NCBI GenBank assembly: GCA_029948255.1
Contig: JALIZF010001620.1
Coordinates: 101,001 to 165,000 of the forward strand
Length of the DNA: 64,000 nt
Direction of reading: 5' to 3'
Source: Telmatactis stephensoni
Lineage: Eukaryota > Cnidaria > Anthozoa > Actiniaria > Isophelliidae
A program made the translations under genes and the position numbers. Positions within the stretch are counted from its first letter, which is position 1; each line of letters opens with the position of its first letter. This document shows positions 33,252 through 44,875 of this stretch, piece by piece. The notes under the pieces are model-generated. The model saw only the letters and a list, made by a program, of their open reading frames with translations. It did not search any database and was not told the DNA's origin.

Positions 33252-34359
33252 TTTCAAATCCTCGATTCTGATTGGTTGACCTTGGGATTGTTGCGAAGGT
33301 CAACTCAGCTGGAGTATGATCGCTAGCCGTGGCAAGTTTTTGGCGCGAGCCAACAAGTATCACTTCGGTCTTAGCTGCATTTAAACTAAGTCTGTTAGCT
33401 ATCAACCATTCACTTAAATTACCAAGTTCATGGTTAAGTACCTCTTCAATTTGGGCTACACTGTTAGATGCTATTGTGATACTAGTGTCGTCAGCATACA
33501 TTCTGGGTGTAGCTTCTCTCAGGCAGTTTGGAAGGTCATTAATATAAATAAGGAATAGTAATGGACCAATTAAACTGCCTTGAGGGACACCACAAGTAAT
33601 CGCATGAGCATTCGAGAGGTGTCCATTAACCAGGCATTTTTGCATGCGCTCAGTGAGGTATGATTGAAACCAACAGAGTGTGGTTTGATCTACTCCATAG
33701 CAGTACGATAGTTTGCGCAGAAGGATGGCATGATCAATAGTATCGAAGGCCTTTTTTAAGTCGATGAAAATGATGCCGTTGATCATGCCATTGTCTATGT
33801 TTACAGACCAACTGTTAGTGGCTTCTAGCAAAGCTGTTAATTATAACGTGCTATGGAGTGACCTAAATCCGGACTGACTATTTGCTAATAGGTGGTTATC
33901 ATTCAGATAATTGTAAAATTGATCATAAATGACTTTTTCAAAGATTTTGGCGACAGCAGGGATTACGGAGATTGGCCTGTAGTTGTTAGGGTCTCCTTTT
34001 TTCCCTTTTGTGAAAACTCTAGCAAGCTTCCAGTCATTAGGAACAATGGAGGTAGAGATAGATTGGTTAAAAATGACAGTCAGGGAGGGTGCTATAATAT
34101 CGCCTGCAATTGTAAGTAGACTACACGGAAGATTGTCTAGACCAGTCGATTTCTTACCATCCATTTTGTTCAGTAACTTGCGAACTTCATCCACTTTGCA
34201 GGGACGAAGAGAGAATTTCTTATTTGTAGGTTTAAGAAAGACCTCGGGTTCTTTCTTAGCCTGGGGGACTTCATTTACAAGTGTTTGCCCAACGTTTGTG
34301 AAGTGATGGTTGAAAGCTTCTGATAGTTCAGATGCACAAGTGATTTTCCTGGCTACCAA
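33241..34359 (-). pseudogene. LINE B reverse transcriptase core
   Basis: Two frames (33841-34359 and 33241-33831) hold RT motifs in order, including RPISV, SGFRSLHST, AFDTIDH, GVPQGS and the catalytic YADD. A stop or shift at about 33835 separates them. Confidence 0.85.
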
Positions 34360-34454
34360 TTCCTACCAATTCGAGCTCAGATATGTCTACAGATTTTTGC
34401 TGACGACATCTGAGCTCGTTAATTAGTTTCCAGGTTTTCCGAGGACCTCGCTTG

Positions 34455-35290
34455 TTAGAAGCAGGAAGACCAAGCAGGGAGACCAAGAAGAATACTGTTA
34501 CAGTAATCCAGGCGTGATGAAACGAAGGCGTGTACAAGACGTTCTGTCGTAGACTGATCAAGGTAACTCCTAATTCGACCAATATCTCTAATGGCCAGAA
34601 AAGCACTCTTACAGACAGATGTTGGTGACGTGTGTATCCATACACAGATTCTTGTCAAAGGTGACGCCCAAGTTACGTACTTCGGCGACTGGAGCAATGC
34701 TGTATAGCCACCAACGCTGATACCAGCGAGTAGGGATGCTGAACGGAATTTTGAGGAAATGTGAATAACCTCAGTTTTACCATCGTTAAGAAACAGATTG
34801 TTTTGAGTGGACCATATCTTAATATCATTGACGCAGTGTGCAATTCTCTGGATCGTGTCAGACTGAGGATGTTTTAAAACAGTATAGAGCTGGGAGTCAT
34901 CAGCATACATGATACAATTGATTCCATGTGCATAGATCACGTCTTCCAGAGGAGCAACATATAGTGTGAAGAGGACGGGGCCTAACACAGAGCCCTGTGG
35001 GACCCCATGAACCAGCGGAGAGACAGGAGAAACAGTAGATCCAACACGAGTTGAAACAGAGCGTGAAGACAGATACGATTTAAACCACTCTAACGCAGTG
35101 CCAGTAATTCCAAAACGGTCATGAAGACGAGATAGTAGCATTGAGTGATTAATAGTGTCAAAGGCAGAAGAAAAGTCCAAAAGTACCAGAATGACTTCAC
35201 AACCCTCATCCAGAGCCATCAGGATGTCGTTGTACACACGTAGTCAAACTGTCTCTGTGCTGTATCTACGGCGATAGGCAGATTGCATAT
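34455..35290 (-). mobile_element. LINE C, 5' segment with reverse transcriptase
   Basis: RT motifs LLDFSSAFDTINHSMLLSRL, HGVPQGSVLGPVLF and MYADDSQLY, then SRLDYCNSILLGLP. Upstream, QSAYRRRYSTETV precedes an in-frame TGA at about 35240. The segment ends where LINE B begins; the protein continues at 31397 (LIDRLQK). 5' truncation lies near 35290. Confidence 0.82.
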
Positions 35291-37938
35291 ACAAACTGTT
35301 CAGTTAACTCTAGGTAGTGAACAAGTTGCGTATAGTGATCAAATCATGTTCCAAACGAAACAGAATTTTATTTCAAGGTAACTGATTAAATTGTAAAGAC
35401 TCGGAGCTCATGCCAGGGCAATTTTCTGGTAAGGAAACGCTTGAATCGTAACCTCGAATGTGAAGTAATTTTACATAGATTTTATAATTGTAAACAGACA
35501 GTCATTATTTAAAAAATTCAAATAAATAGAAGCGCTGAGGTCGACTCTAAATACGTTGTTTATTTGTTTGTTCTGAATGTGTTTAAAGTAGCTGAAAGAG
35601 CAAATAAAAGAGCGATAAAATGCTTTGTTGGGCGTTAGCCGAGTGCGACTCTAGCTTCTTGAGTGCTTAGGCAACCTCCCAAGTGCATCCATTTCACGAT
35701 GGACGCACGCTAAGCGTGAACCATTTCTTTTATAACATAGCCACAATATTAAAACGCGAATTTGTTGATCAAATACAAAATTCTCACCACACTCCACGAT
35801 TCACAAAGCGCGCGAAAACAAAGTGCCGCCTTTGTAAATTGTGGCGGCGACAACAACTGCCTTGAGTTCGTTCACTAGCGAGTTTATACTCTAAAATATA
35901 CCAGAAAATATCATTTAAACCTCATGGAAATAGTATTACAAAGGTGTGTACTTGGACTCGATCTTTCAAGGCTTCACAATATCGATGAAAAAGACGTAAT
36001 TACATCGAATCAATAGTTTGGAAACTGAATAGCTCGGATCAGTGTTGTGAGCCGTGTTGTCATTTGTTCAAAACTAGAAACTGGTCCTGAACTACTAGAA
36101 AAACTATTTTGTTAAACCAGAAGTTAGAAGAATGGAAAGACAACATCTAGAGAAAAACTACAGTAGGCTTTTGGAGATTTTTTGTCTTCAACTTTCGATG
36201 GTTTGTTGTGCTTCCTGTCACTTTAGTTTCTGAAATTCCACGAGTGGAAGAAAACCGAGTAGAGCAACAAGTATTTCGTCGAAGCTTACAAATATTGGAT
36301 CGACATCATTAGCTTGTGGAAGAATTTTGTTCAGTGGTCAAATATTCAAGCATTCTTGAGTGGAATGGAGGAATCCTTTGAAGGTAGATTTACTGTAATT
36401 TTCTATATTTTTGATGTAGCTTCTCGTTCAAATTTTGATCGAACTTGTGAGATTTTGTTATGCTTTTCTAGATTTATCTTCTCCTTCAGCATACCAAAGT
36501 ATTTGTCAATAAAAGACAATCAATGAAAAAATTGTTTCACAATTAAGCTCACGCTGTAAGATTTTAAATAGTTTTTGTGAAGCTTACAACTTCTCATTTT
36601 CTACTAAAGAGCTTTTAAAATGACAAGTCTTGCTATAAAAGTTCAATGTGTTTGATATCATAGTGATCACTATTGAGTTTGTTTGTTTGTTTTTATATAT
36701 TTATATTTCTCTAGAAGTACATAAAATTTATTCTGGCTGCTTTTAGACGTTTACACCAACCAAACACTAGCTTTTTTGTATCCCTTCCAAGGTGTTTTTT
36801 CCGAAAGCATTTATTCAAAATTTCTGACTCTATCGAAAATAGCTTGATGTACAAAAGACTTTTAATTTTAGCTGCTCCGCGAAAAATCAGCTGAGGTTAA
36901 AACAACTTACTGTCATGGCATTGGTTACTTGAATGTAGGTTTTTCAAGGTTTGTTTTTGAGTTTTTGTGAGCTTTTGCCGTCTAAAGCAATGAAAAAACT
37001 ATAACATTTTTTCGAGAAAAGAGAAAATCTGACGTGAGCATGCGTCCATCGTGAAATGGTTCACGGTAAATTAGCCAATCAGAGCGCGCGCTTTATTGTA
37101 GCTATGTTATAAATCCACTTACTGTTTGCCTTAAGAACTCATCATTTTGAGCTGATCGTAAACTTTCTTTTCAGAGTACGAAGTTGCACTTTAGGATGTC
37201 CAAAGTCATAAAAAATGCAAAATATACTTTAATAATGACCGAAAAATTACAAATAAAAGCTACAAAATATATTTTTAGCCAAGTTTTCATTTTCCAAATA
37301 TGGTCAAAAAGCGCCTTTGCCTCATTTGCATAATTTGAATATTCGGGAGCATGGGACCCGTGTTACACGTTTCAACTCCCTTATGTGTTTCTGCTATGGT
37401 ACTATGCCGTTGTATGTACAAATACAATTGTACAATTACCATTTCCTTTTGGCAAATAACGGACCACCCCGTGCCCTAACCGTGTCAGTGCCGTGTTTTC
37501 TATAAAAACATTCGAAATTACTACCGTAACCGTGTCGTGACCATGCCGTTCTCACAGTCATACGAAAACTACTATGGCCTCCCATAATAAGGACACCATA
37601 AGTTGTTAAGGCTCAATGTTTTGCGTACGAGCTATTTTAGGCTAAAAGAAAAGCAAATACAAAATGCAACCAAAATTGGTGAATGACACACAGAGATGAT
37701 ATAATGCCTTGTACTAAGGGAGAGGTGACATTTTGATCAACATGCAGGAAACCATCGTCTTCGTAGATATCTCCGAGAAGCTTTACTATAACATGACAAG
37801 GTTTTGTGGAAAATGTTCACTAATGATAGCCCAAGTGTAGCACTTACAGTTCTTGGCGTACTATTGTCAGTTGATCAGTGAAAAAAGTATGCCAAAGCAG
37901 CTGCTTTGCAGTTTTTCCGATATGCCTCCATAGCCTTG
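35291..37938. other. Intergenic with inverted repeats and a PHR 3'-end relic
   Basis: CATTTCACGATGGACGCA (35690-35707) and its complement (37041-37058) bracket about 1.4 kb of AT-rich sequence with no gene, probably a non-autonomous element. At about 37405-37465 the plus strand carries TACAATTACC and CCTTTTGGCAAAT, homologous to the 3' end of the copy 3 PHR exon (47840-47890), so a fragment of another family member survives here. Confidence 0.45.
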
Positions 37939-38393
37939 TTAATTGATACATTTGTTTGTTGAAAATATTAGTGCAGGGATTTGACCACTGGAAACTCCAG
38001 AGCCGTTGTTGTTATCAGAAGATGAGCTGAATATGGCAGTTACGCCATTACATACAACAGACTGTTTTCCATTACGTCCTTGGTGGACACTCGGCCCCTT
38101 AAGTAATGCGATCAACGAGTATTTCACACCTTTGACAAGTTTAACCGGCTTAGAAAACTTGACCACAAACGTTTTTTGAGACGAGGTTGTCGTGTAGCTA
38201 CCTGAATGGACAGCAAGAACTTGCCGGTTGTCTTTTACCTTGATTGTGACTTGGTGTGTGCCCTTTCCTGAGACTACTCCCCAAAGGCGATAGCCAATCA
38301 AATAAAGGTCTTTATCCACACTAATGCTGATTGCGTCAGTAGGGCCATTGTGGGACCAGCTTCCACTTGGTTGCGTACTCATTCTCCAGCATT
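37939..38393 (-). CDS. Copy 2 exon 5: PHR domain
   Basis: Acceptor TTACAG|AA at 38393, phase 1; stop TAA at 37939-37941. PHR landmarks: [59 protein letters not shown] and GQIPALIFS. Ends NKCIN; with ECW at the start this puts a cysteine on each side of the domain. Confidence 0.87.
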
Positions 38394-41300
38394 CTGTAAA
38401 AAGACGTCAATTAATTCAATTCAATATTGTAGTGAATATACACCTATTAATTGAAAAATTAGTATATGTATAGTTGAGTGAGTGCGCGACGTCGGTATCA
38501 CTCTAGCATGACCGTGATTGATTAAACTGACGGAGAATATTTAAGAGGTAGTGAGTGTAAGTGCCAGCAGAAGAATAGTTACTATATGGATCTGCTTAAT
38601 TTAGTAATCATGCTGGACACATACATTTCATTGCAAAAATTCCCAAAAAATATTTAGCTTCAAAAATTCATATCTGATCGTGGTTAGTTTAAGGGAAATT
38701 ACCTTGAAAACTGATTTGTAATATTAATTATATCGATGTGACAAATTTGAGAGTAAATTCCTTTTTTGCGATATAAATTATATATACTGTAATACCATGA
38801 TCACCTCGCGATCTATTGTTTTTGGAGGGACGTTTAATCGCTAACATCCCTCCCTCATGAATAGAAAGAGGGAAAATTAGTTCTAATATTCCATCATTAA
38901 TTATGAATGAGGGATGATTAGACCTAATCGTCCCTCATCCATAATTAATGAGGGACGATTAGAACTAATCGTCCCTCCTGTTATTCATGAGTGGTTGTCC
39001 CTCGTTTAACGCAATCATCGGGACGATCGGGACAACTTTGCACGCTGTCCCGAATTTCTGTAACTTTCTAACGCACCGATACCTCTTACCACTGAACACT
39101 CTTACGCGTGTGGGATCTATGCATTCTATTTTGCGCATGAGCATAACGAAGCAAAGAAAGCATTATGAAAAACAAGTTTAGCTTTCGAATTGATTAACAA
39201 CCTATAAATACTTGTTCATTGTAAGTATATAACAAAGAAATTTATTTTCGAAAGTCCCCAGAGAACAGGGTTACGCACAATTGGTAAAAGAACTGTATAA
39301 TATTTTCAAGTTTTGGATAAACAAACAGCGAAGTATATTTCGTTTATTTCCTCGGTGATCATGGTATTACAAAGTAGAGAGAGCCGAGAGAGGTTTAGTG
39401 GAAGTCCCGAGGCCGTAGGCCGAGGGACTTTTACTAAACCTCCCGAGGCTGAGGGGACATTTAATCACTAATGTCCCGAAGAAGTCATGGTATTACTTCT
39501 TCGGGACATTAGTGATTAAATGTCCCCTCAGCCTCGGGAGGTTTAGTAAAAGTCCCTCGGCCTACGGCCTCGGGACTTCCACTAAACCTCTCTCGGCTTC
39601 GGGGACATTTAATCACTAATATCCCTCAGGGTCATGGTATTACTTATAATAATGTCACGCTAGCCTGATATAGGTCTAGTGTCCCCCTTTCATTGCTAAC
39701 TTGCTCAGAGTCACTAAGGGCCTGTTTCACATCAAGGCGAGTTGTCCCTGGTAGCAGGGCTAACTCTTTTGTTTTATTTTCACTTGGGGACACAAAAGAG
39801 TTATCCCTGCTACCGTGGTCCACTCGCCTTCATGTGAACGAGCCCTAGGAGGTACAAGAAAAGTATCAACAAAGGTGGCTTTAGCATAGATAGCTAGGAG
39901 GAGAAGAAGGTGATTGCATGTTTTTGTAATCGGAGGTACTGTAAGTGATAATATATATAACAGCTCGCATTGATACTTTGAGCGATGACGTGAACTGATG
40001 GGGCGCCGTTGCTTTGGACTTTTCATGCTATAGTTCAAATATGTGTGCTAAACGTTTTTATCAGCGCACCTTTGGTTCGTAAATTTGTGATATATTTCCC
40101 ATATATACATCTTGATGTTGTGTTGAATATCAAGATCAGATGCTAAACTTTTTATATCTTATGTTTTTATACCGTATAGTCTTTTGGGTCTCATTTTCGG
40201 TCTTTTCACATACCTGAAAGCTGGTTGTCATGGTCACTACTGACATAAAGATGAGCCACATACTGTATATTACCAAAACGGTTCTTTGCTTCACAAACAT
40301 ATGGTCCACTATCTCGTATCTTGAACTTTTTTATAACCATAGTCCCGTTGCTGTATACTGTTGCACGGCTGGGTAGGGACTGGAATGGTTTAGACCACGT
40401 GATCACAGGACGAGGATTCCCGTATGCAGAACATGTCATTGTGACATCACAATTGGCATTCGTAGCAAGTGATTTCTTTGAGCCACTTGTAAAGACGGGA
40501 GGTCCTTATTATAAACATAGTGGTAAACGTAACATGTTATGAAGGGTGTCTTGTGATATGTTTTATTATATCTCCTTGCCATCACAATATCATAGTAAAT
40601 GAGTATAGATATAGACGCAGCCGTATGATTCGACTACAATCCTTGCCAAAATTAGTTGGCACGATGTGAATTTGACGGATATTAAAAATGTAAACTTTGT
40701 GGCTGTACTTTTGGACCCCCCCCCCCCCCCCCCTTCCCCCGTTTAATGTTGCTGCTAGCTAAAAGGTATTTCGGACTGATTGCCAAGTGGTAGGTGTCGG
40801 GATTTTCACAGCAACATTGTACAGGGGGGAGGGGGGCAGCCAATTTCATCACCGTCCACTGTGCGCGCGCACTCCGACAAAATCGTGCCAACAATTCTGG
40901 CAATGATTGTAGGTAATTTTCAGATAATATAAGAGGGCCCTGAAGAGGTAAAAATGGAAGCTAGGATTGGCCTATTTTGGGGCAAGTAAAATGGGATTTG
41001 ATGCACTGTGACGGGGATTTGGCCACTGGGAATATGGGAAATAGAGCGACAAATGAAAATAGGGTTCTACCTTTCATTAATAAAATATGAAAGTGTGAGT
41101 CGTCACAACAAAAGTAGAAAAATGCAGTTTTATTTTATTTATTTTTTTTTACAAAGCTGTTCGACAACAAACTCCACGTGTGAAACCATGTATGAACACA
41201 TATGTACCAATGAGGATGCAATTAGCGATTTTACCTTTAAATCACTTAGTTATTATAAAATGGGATTTTGAAAGTGGGAGTGGAGTCTTATGAAGATTTT

Positions 41301-44300
41301 AGGCTGGGAAATGGGATTGGATCCCCCTTCAGGACCCTCAGTAATGCAAAGTAACGTAGGATCAGTCAAGAAACTCCCGCATATCACAAAAACAATATAA
41401 TAGAGGCTTTGCACCGTCACTTTGCGCAACAATAGAGTCTTTCCCCCCTGGGAAACTGAGCTCTTTCTCATGTAAACCAGATTAGTTCAGACTCTATTGT
41501 TCCTGCCTCCTGTCATGGCTGCCGTCACGTGACGGTGCAAAGCCTCTATGATAATAAATTATAACTTTATTAATAAATCAAATTAACCAGAAATAAAAAA
41601 AACCAGCATCAAAATGGATGTCTATAACCTGCATAAGGACAATAAAAACAACAGGTCGTAAAAGCGTCGTATCTTTAAGGAAACACAAACGTACGCCTTT
41701 GTAAAGCTTAGTCCTCGTTGATAAGCATAAAATATAAAATCCTTAACTGATGACAATCAAAAACTCACCCTGAACTCCCAACGTCACATTTGTTTCCATC
41801 GTCCCCAACAGATTCGTAGCCACACACGTCAAGACACCAGCATCGCTATATCTGGTGTGTCTCATGGATAGTCTCCCATCTCTACTAACATTCCACCGAG
41901 GAGGTACTTTGTCCCCGTTGCGTTTCCATAACAACTTAGGTGTCGGATTTCCCGTGGCCGAACAAAAGAACAAAGCTGATTGGTTGATGCGAACATTTAA
42001 ATTGGGTGGCGTGACAGTGACCACAGGAGGCGAGATTGACAGGCCGGGTGGTCCAGGGGGGCCTGGATCCCCTTTATCTCCTTTGTCACCTTTTCGTCCT
42101 TTGGGACCCCTGGGACCCTGGATTCCCATCATACCTTGCTTGCCATGTTTACCTGGAGGTTAGAATAGGGAAAAAAGGACAGAATCTATAAAACAAATAT
42201 ACTAAAAGGAAATATATAAATCATATCCATATAGTATTCATATAGTATAGTCATTCTCAAGAAGGTTATCCAGATGAAAAGACGTTTAGTCGTTAATAAA
42301 CTCATTTGCATATATCAGATTTTCAATTTTCTCGCAGGAATTTCAATTCAAATACCGAAGTACATTGCATATTATATATTGTGTATAATGGATAGTAGTT
42401 TTGCAGCTAAAGTTAAAATTCTTGTCAGAAAATTGAAAATGTGATATATACAAATACGTTTATTAATTATTAAACGTCTTTTCATCTGGACAACCTTTTT
42501 GAAAATGACTGTATATATAGCGATTGTAGCATACCCACCTACCCCCGCAGCTTCTACTACATCCACACCAACAGCAGCAATGATCATGATAACAATAACT
42601 GAAGGAAAACGCCCAAAGAACAAAAAACTACCACTACCAATACAGCAATCACCAACAAATCAGCAGGATTTCATTGAGCATTGTTACTGTGAAAATGCTT
42701 GTATTGCGACCGACAACTTTACTTTCAGTTCGGTTTTGTTTTTGTTTTTCTGATCTGCCAATCATTTGAAGGGGGCGAAGCTTATGCAAATGCACTCAAT
42801 CGGACCTCGATCCACGTTTGCCATCCGCCTTGAGGTCCCTTGAAAGCATTTGCATTAGCTCCGCCCCCGGCCTTTGCATGATCAGGTCGGAGCAGTAGTC
42901 GGTTGTGAAGTATGTAGTTTTGGAGTAAGAAACTTATCTCACCTGGCCGTCCCTTAGGTCCTCTTGTTCCTTTCTTTCCTCGCTTTCCACGAGGTCCCCT
43001 TTTCCCAGTCGATCCAGGTGGACCTGGTGGTCCTCTTACTCCAGTACAGCTATAGAACGGACATGTGTTCGTTACATTGAGAGACATAATCAATCGCCGT
43101 GTTTCTTGTTGCACATCGCTTATCGTGATCCGGCACTGAGTTCTCTTGGTGGTGATGTCCCGACGCTCTCTTGGTGCTGAATCAATTATGAAAGAAATTA
43201 TTCAATTAATAAAATATCTTAAATTTAATAGCCAATGGATGAAAACTATTTGAACTCTAAAAGTCAATACATCTATGTGTACTTTATTTATCAATAACAG
43301 CTTTTGAGACGTTTTTGATGCGCTGCCAAGTTTTGTCTTGCAAGTTGATGTGATATCTTACGATTTTATCAACTAATATAGATGTAGATGTAGATGTAGA
43401 TGTAGATGTAGATGTAGATGTAGATGTAGATGTAGATGTAGATGTAGATGTAGATGTAGATGTAGATGTAGATGTAGATGTAGATGAGTAACACGTAAAG
43501 CCGTCTTGACCCTAATTTACACCTATTTCAAAAAGGTTGTCACCGCTAAGAGAGATAGGCGATAGGTAATATGTCATTCCAAGACCGCAAAGCACTATTG
43601 ATTTCTAATCTTTGCTTTAAGGATCAAGGATGGTACAGTTGGTTAGTGCGCGGCCTTCGGTGCAAGAGGTCCCTAGTTCGATCCCCAGTGACTTCACATC
43701 CTTGTTTCGACTTCTTTCCTTTCTGTGTAGCTTTAAGTAGCTTTAAATACCCTTAAAACGGAGCACCGATGGAAAGAGGGGAGTAAAATGAGCGCACCGT
43801 CGACCTCAAGTTTATCAGTTGAATTACTGTCACGAGTTATCGACGTTAAATATGGTTACTTTACTTTACTTTACTTTTAATCTATTTACATATGAATAGC
43901 CAAATATTTGATGGAAGAGTGTCAGTAACGTAAGGAAAGATTTAGGATGGCTTAATTAAGAAATCAATAGTGCTTTGCGGTCTTGGAATGACCTATTACC
44001 TATCGCCTATCGCTCTTAGCGGTGACAACCTTTTTTGAAATAGGTGTATACAACTAGGAAGTAGTTTGACCTAAAGTTAATTATAGGCAAGCGAAACAAA
44101 TTAAAATTAAATAAAGAATATCTTCGATGCTGTTCGAAAAGCTAAAAACTCTATTTCAATCTATGAAAAGACAGTCGGAAAAAACAACACCTTCATTGGC
44201 TTTCGTACTGCACGTTTCCCGTCATGAGTACGCCAACCTTGTGTTCAAGGTAGGTAACTAACGGTGTATGGATTGCAAGGTCAAACGTGTTTTGGCACAG

Positions 44301-44875
44301 TTTTGCATCTCTCCATAAAATATTATTAATTGGGATTAAGATTCTTTTGAGGTTTGACAAAAAAGATATATAAAAGTATAGTTTTTGTACGTTCATGTTT
44401 TGATGTTTTGATTGAGGTCTATGTGATCCAACATATGAGACTTCTTTGATTGTCGAATGTTTTCTCATTTAATCTTTTATAAAACAATATTCTTTGGTTA
44501 TATTTAAAGTGGCCATATCGTATCCCCAGTCATAAAGACCTTAAGAAAAATGTACAAATAAAAACTAAAGAAAAAGTGGACAAAACGATTAATATAGAAC
44601 GCAATTTAGAGTAAGATTAACAAAGATTAAACTGTATTCAGCTTACCGGTATCAGAGTTAGTCTTTGCTGACAAAATGGCAGACAATCGATCAACCTCGT
44701 TCCTTAGTCTTTGCACTCGAAGTTCCTGCTCAGTAAACTTTTGAAATCCAATTTCATTTCTTACAAACACAGTCAAACATAGCAACAAACTCAAACATGA
44801 TATTATCAAAGCGAAACTCGATTTTGTGTCCCGTTTCTTGTCAGGAATTTTCAACTCTTCGTGTTTGGTATTCAT
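37939..44875 (-). CDS. Type II membrane collagen-Ig-Ig-PHR protein, copy 2
   Basis: Minus-strand gene; join of 44647-44875, 42943-43176, 41769-42152, 40214-40504 and 37939-38393, giving 530 residues with phase-1 introns throughout. Same domain order as copy 1. The collagen run has 24 triplets, against 26 and 27 in the paralogues. The exon 3 acceptor region lost about 21 bp, and a new AG further into the exon keeps the frame. The start is fixed by an upstream in-frame TAA just before the conserved MNTKHEEL. Introns hold a TA-flanked MITE, an expanded GATGTA repeat and foldbacks. It may well be functional. An adhesion or recognition role is inference. Confidence 0.8.
38789..39370. mobile_element. 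Inverted-repeat element with ATACCATGA ends
   Basis: 17-bp ends: GTAATACCATGATCACC and GGTGATCATGGTATTAC. The left interior has a second palindromic family (TAATCGTCCCTCATCC / GAGGGACGATTAGAAC). Adjacent to the perfect palindrome that shares the CATGGTATTAC motif. Confidence 0.7.
39382..39598. repeat. Perfect palindrome, 104-bp arms
   Basis: 39382-39485 and 39495-39598 are identical as reverse complements over all 104 positions by eye, separated by a 9-nt spacer (CATGGTATT). Rich in GTCCCGAGGCC and CTCCCGAGGCTGAGG. It lies in copy 2 intron 4 and can extrude a cruciform or fold as a long RNA hairpin. Confidence 0.9.
39718..39845. mobile_element. Foldback element
   Basis: Arms of about 52 bp: GGGCCTGTTTCACATCAAGG on the left and CATGTGAACGAGCCC on the right, with AGAGTTATCCCTGCTACC inside. 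Confidence 0.7.
40214..40504 (-). CDS. Copy 2 exon 4: second Ig domain
   Basis: Acceptor AATAAG|GA at 40504; donor CAG|GTATGT after 40214; phase 1 at both ends. It contains [32 protein letters not shown] and [15 protein letters not shown], and a C-terminal YVSSDHDNQLSG linker that copy 1 lacks. Confidence 0.86.
40716..40740. repeat. Homopolymer C run
   Basis: A run of more than 15 C in copy 2 intron 3. Its length is uncertain in any assembly. Confidence 0.9.
41769..42152 (-). CDS. Copy 2 exon 3: collagen and first Ig domain, shortened
   Basis: The acceptor read as ACCTCCAG|GT at 42152 keeps phase 1; donor CAGG|GTGAG after 41769. Thirteen collagen triplets (from GKHGKQGMM) then an Ig domain with [16 protein letters not shown] and [12 protein letters not shown]. 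Relative to copies 1 and 3 it lacks the first three triplets. Confidence 0.85.
42728..42905. repeat. Hairpin shared with copy 3 intron 2
   Basis: GGGGCGAAGCTTATGCAAAT pairs with ATTTGCATTAGCTCCGCCCC. The same element lies at 51292-51450 in the matching intron of copy 3, so it predates the split of copies 2 and 3. Not seen in copy 1. Confidence 0.65.
42943..43176 (-). CDS. Copy 2 exon 2: cysteine spacer and start of collagen
   Basis: Acceptor ATTCAG|CA at 43176; donor CCAG|GTGAGA after 42943; phase 1. It holds [20 protein letters not shown] and eleven collagen triplets including [16 protein letters not shown]. Confidence 0.87.
43381..43486. repeat. GATGTA hexanucleotide microsatellite
   Basis: About 17 tandem GATGTA units in copy 2 intron 1. 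The same site in copy 1 (15225-15240) has one or two units, so the array expanded after duplication. Confidence 0.95.
43520..44046. mobile_element. Tc1/mariner-type MITE with TA target duplication
   Basis: Inverted ends of about 88 bp begin CACCTATTTCAAAAAGG; flanked by TA at 43518-43519 and 44047-44048. Copy 1 at about 15282 reads TAATTTATACAACTAGG without the insert, giving the exact empty site. The interior contains a tRNA-like SINE. Confidence 0.88.
43621..43700 (+). mobile_element. tRNA-like SINE head inside the MITE
   Basis: Box A TGGTACAGTTGGTTAGTG (from 43631) and box B AGTTCGATCCC (43675-43685) at tRNA spacing; the acceptor and T stems do not pair cleanly. A TTACTTTACTTTACTTT tail near 43855-43875 could be its 3' end. 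Confidence 0.55.
44647..44875 (-). CDS. Copy 2 exon 1: cytoplasmic tail, anchor, coiled coil
   Basis: ATG at 44875-44873, donor ACCG|GTAAGC after 44647, phase 1. [18 protein letters not shown] is the anchor; [18 protein letters not shown] is the coil. Nearly identical to copy 1. Confidence 0.87.

Larger units (their letters stand above)
31398..34450 (-). mobile_element. LINE B, inserted in LINE C and itself interrupted
   Basis: CR1/L2-like RT on the minus strand. Order from the 5' side: PRKTWKLINEL (about 34420), KVDEVRKLLNKMDGKKSTG, NDWKLARVF and NYRPISV (33841-34359), FIDLKKAFDTIDH, GVPQGSLIGPLLF and MYADDTS (33241-33831), then, beyond an inserted element, HTKSLGVTID (about 32130) and APKYIQDLF (31460-31780). 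Frames are broken by stops (one near 32042) and shifts. Inactive. Confidence 0.82.
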
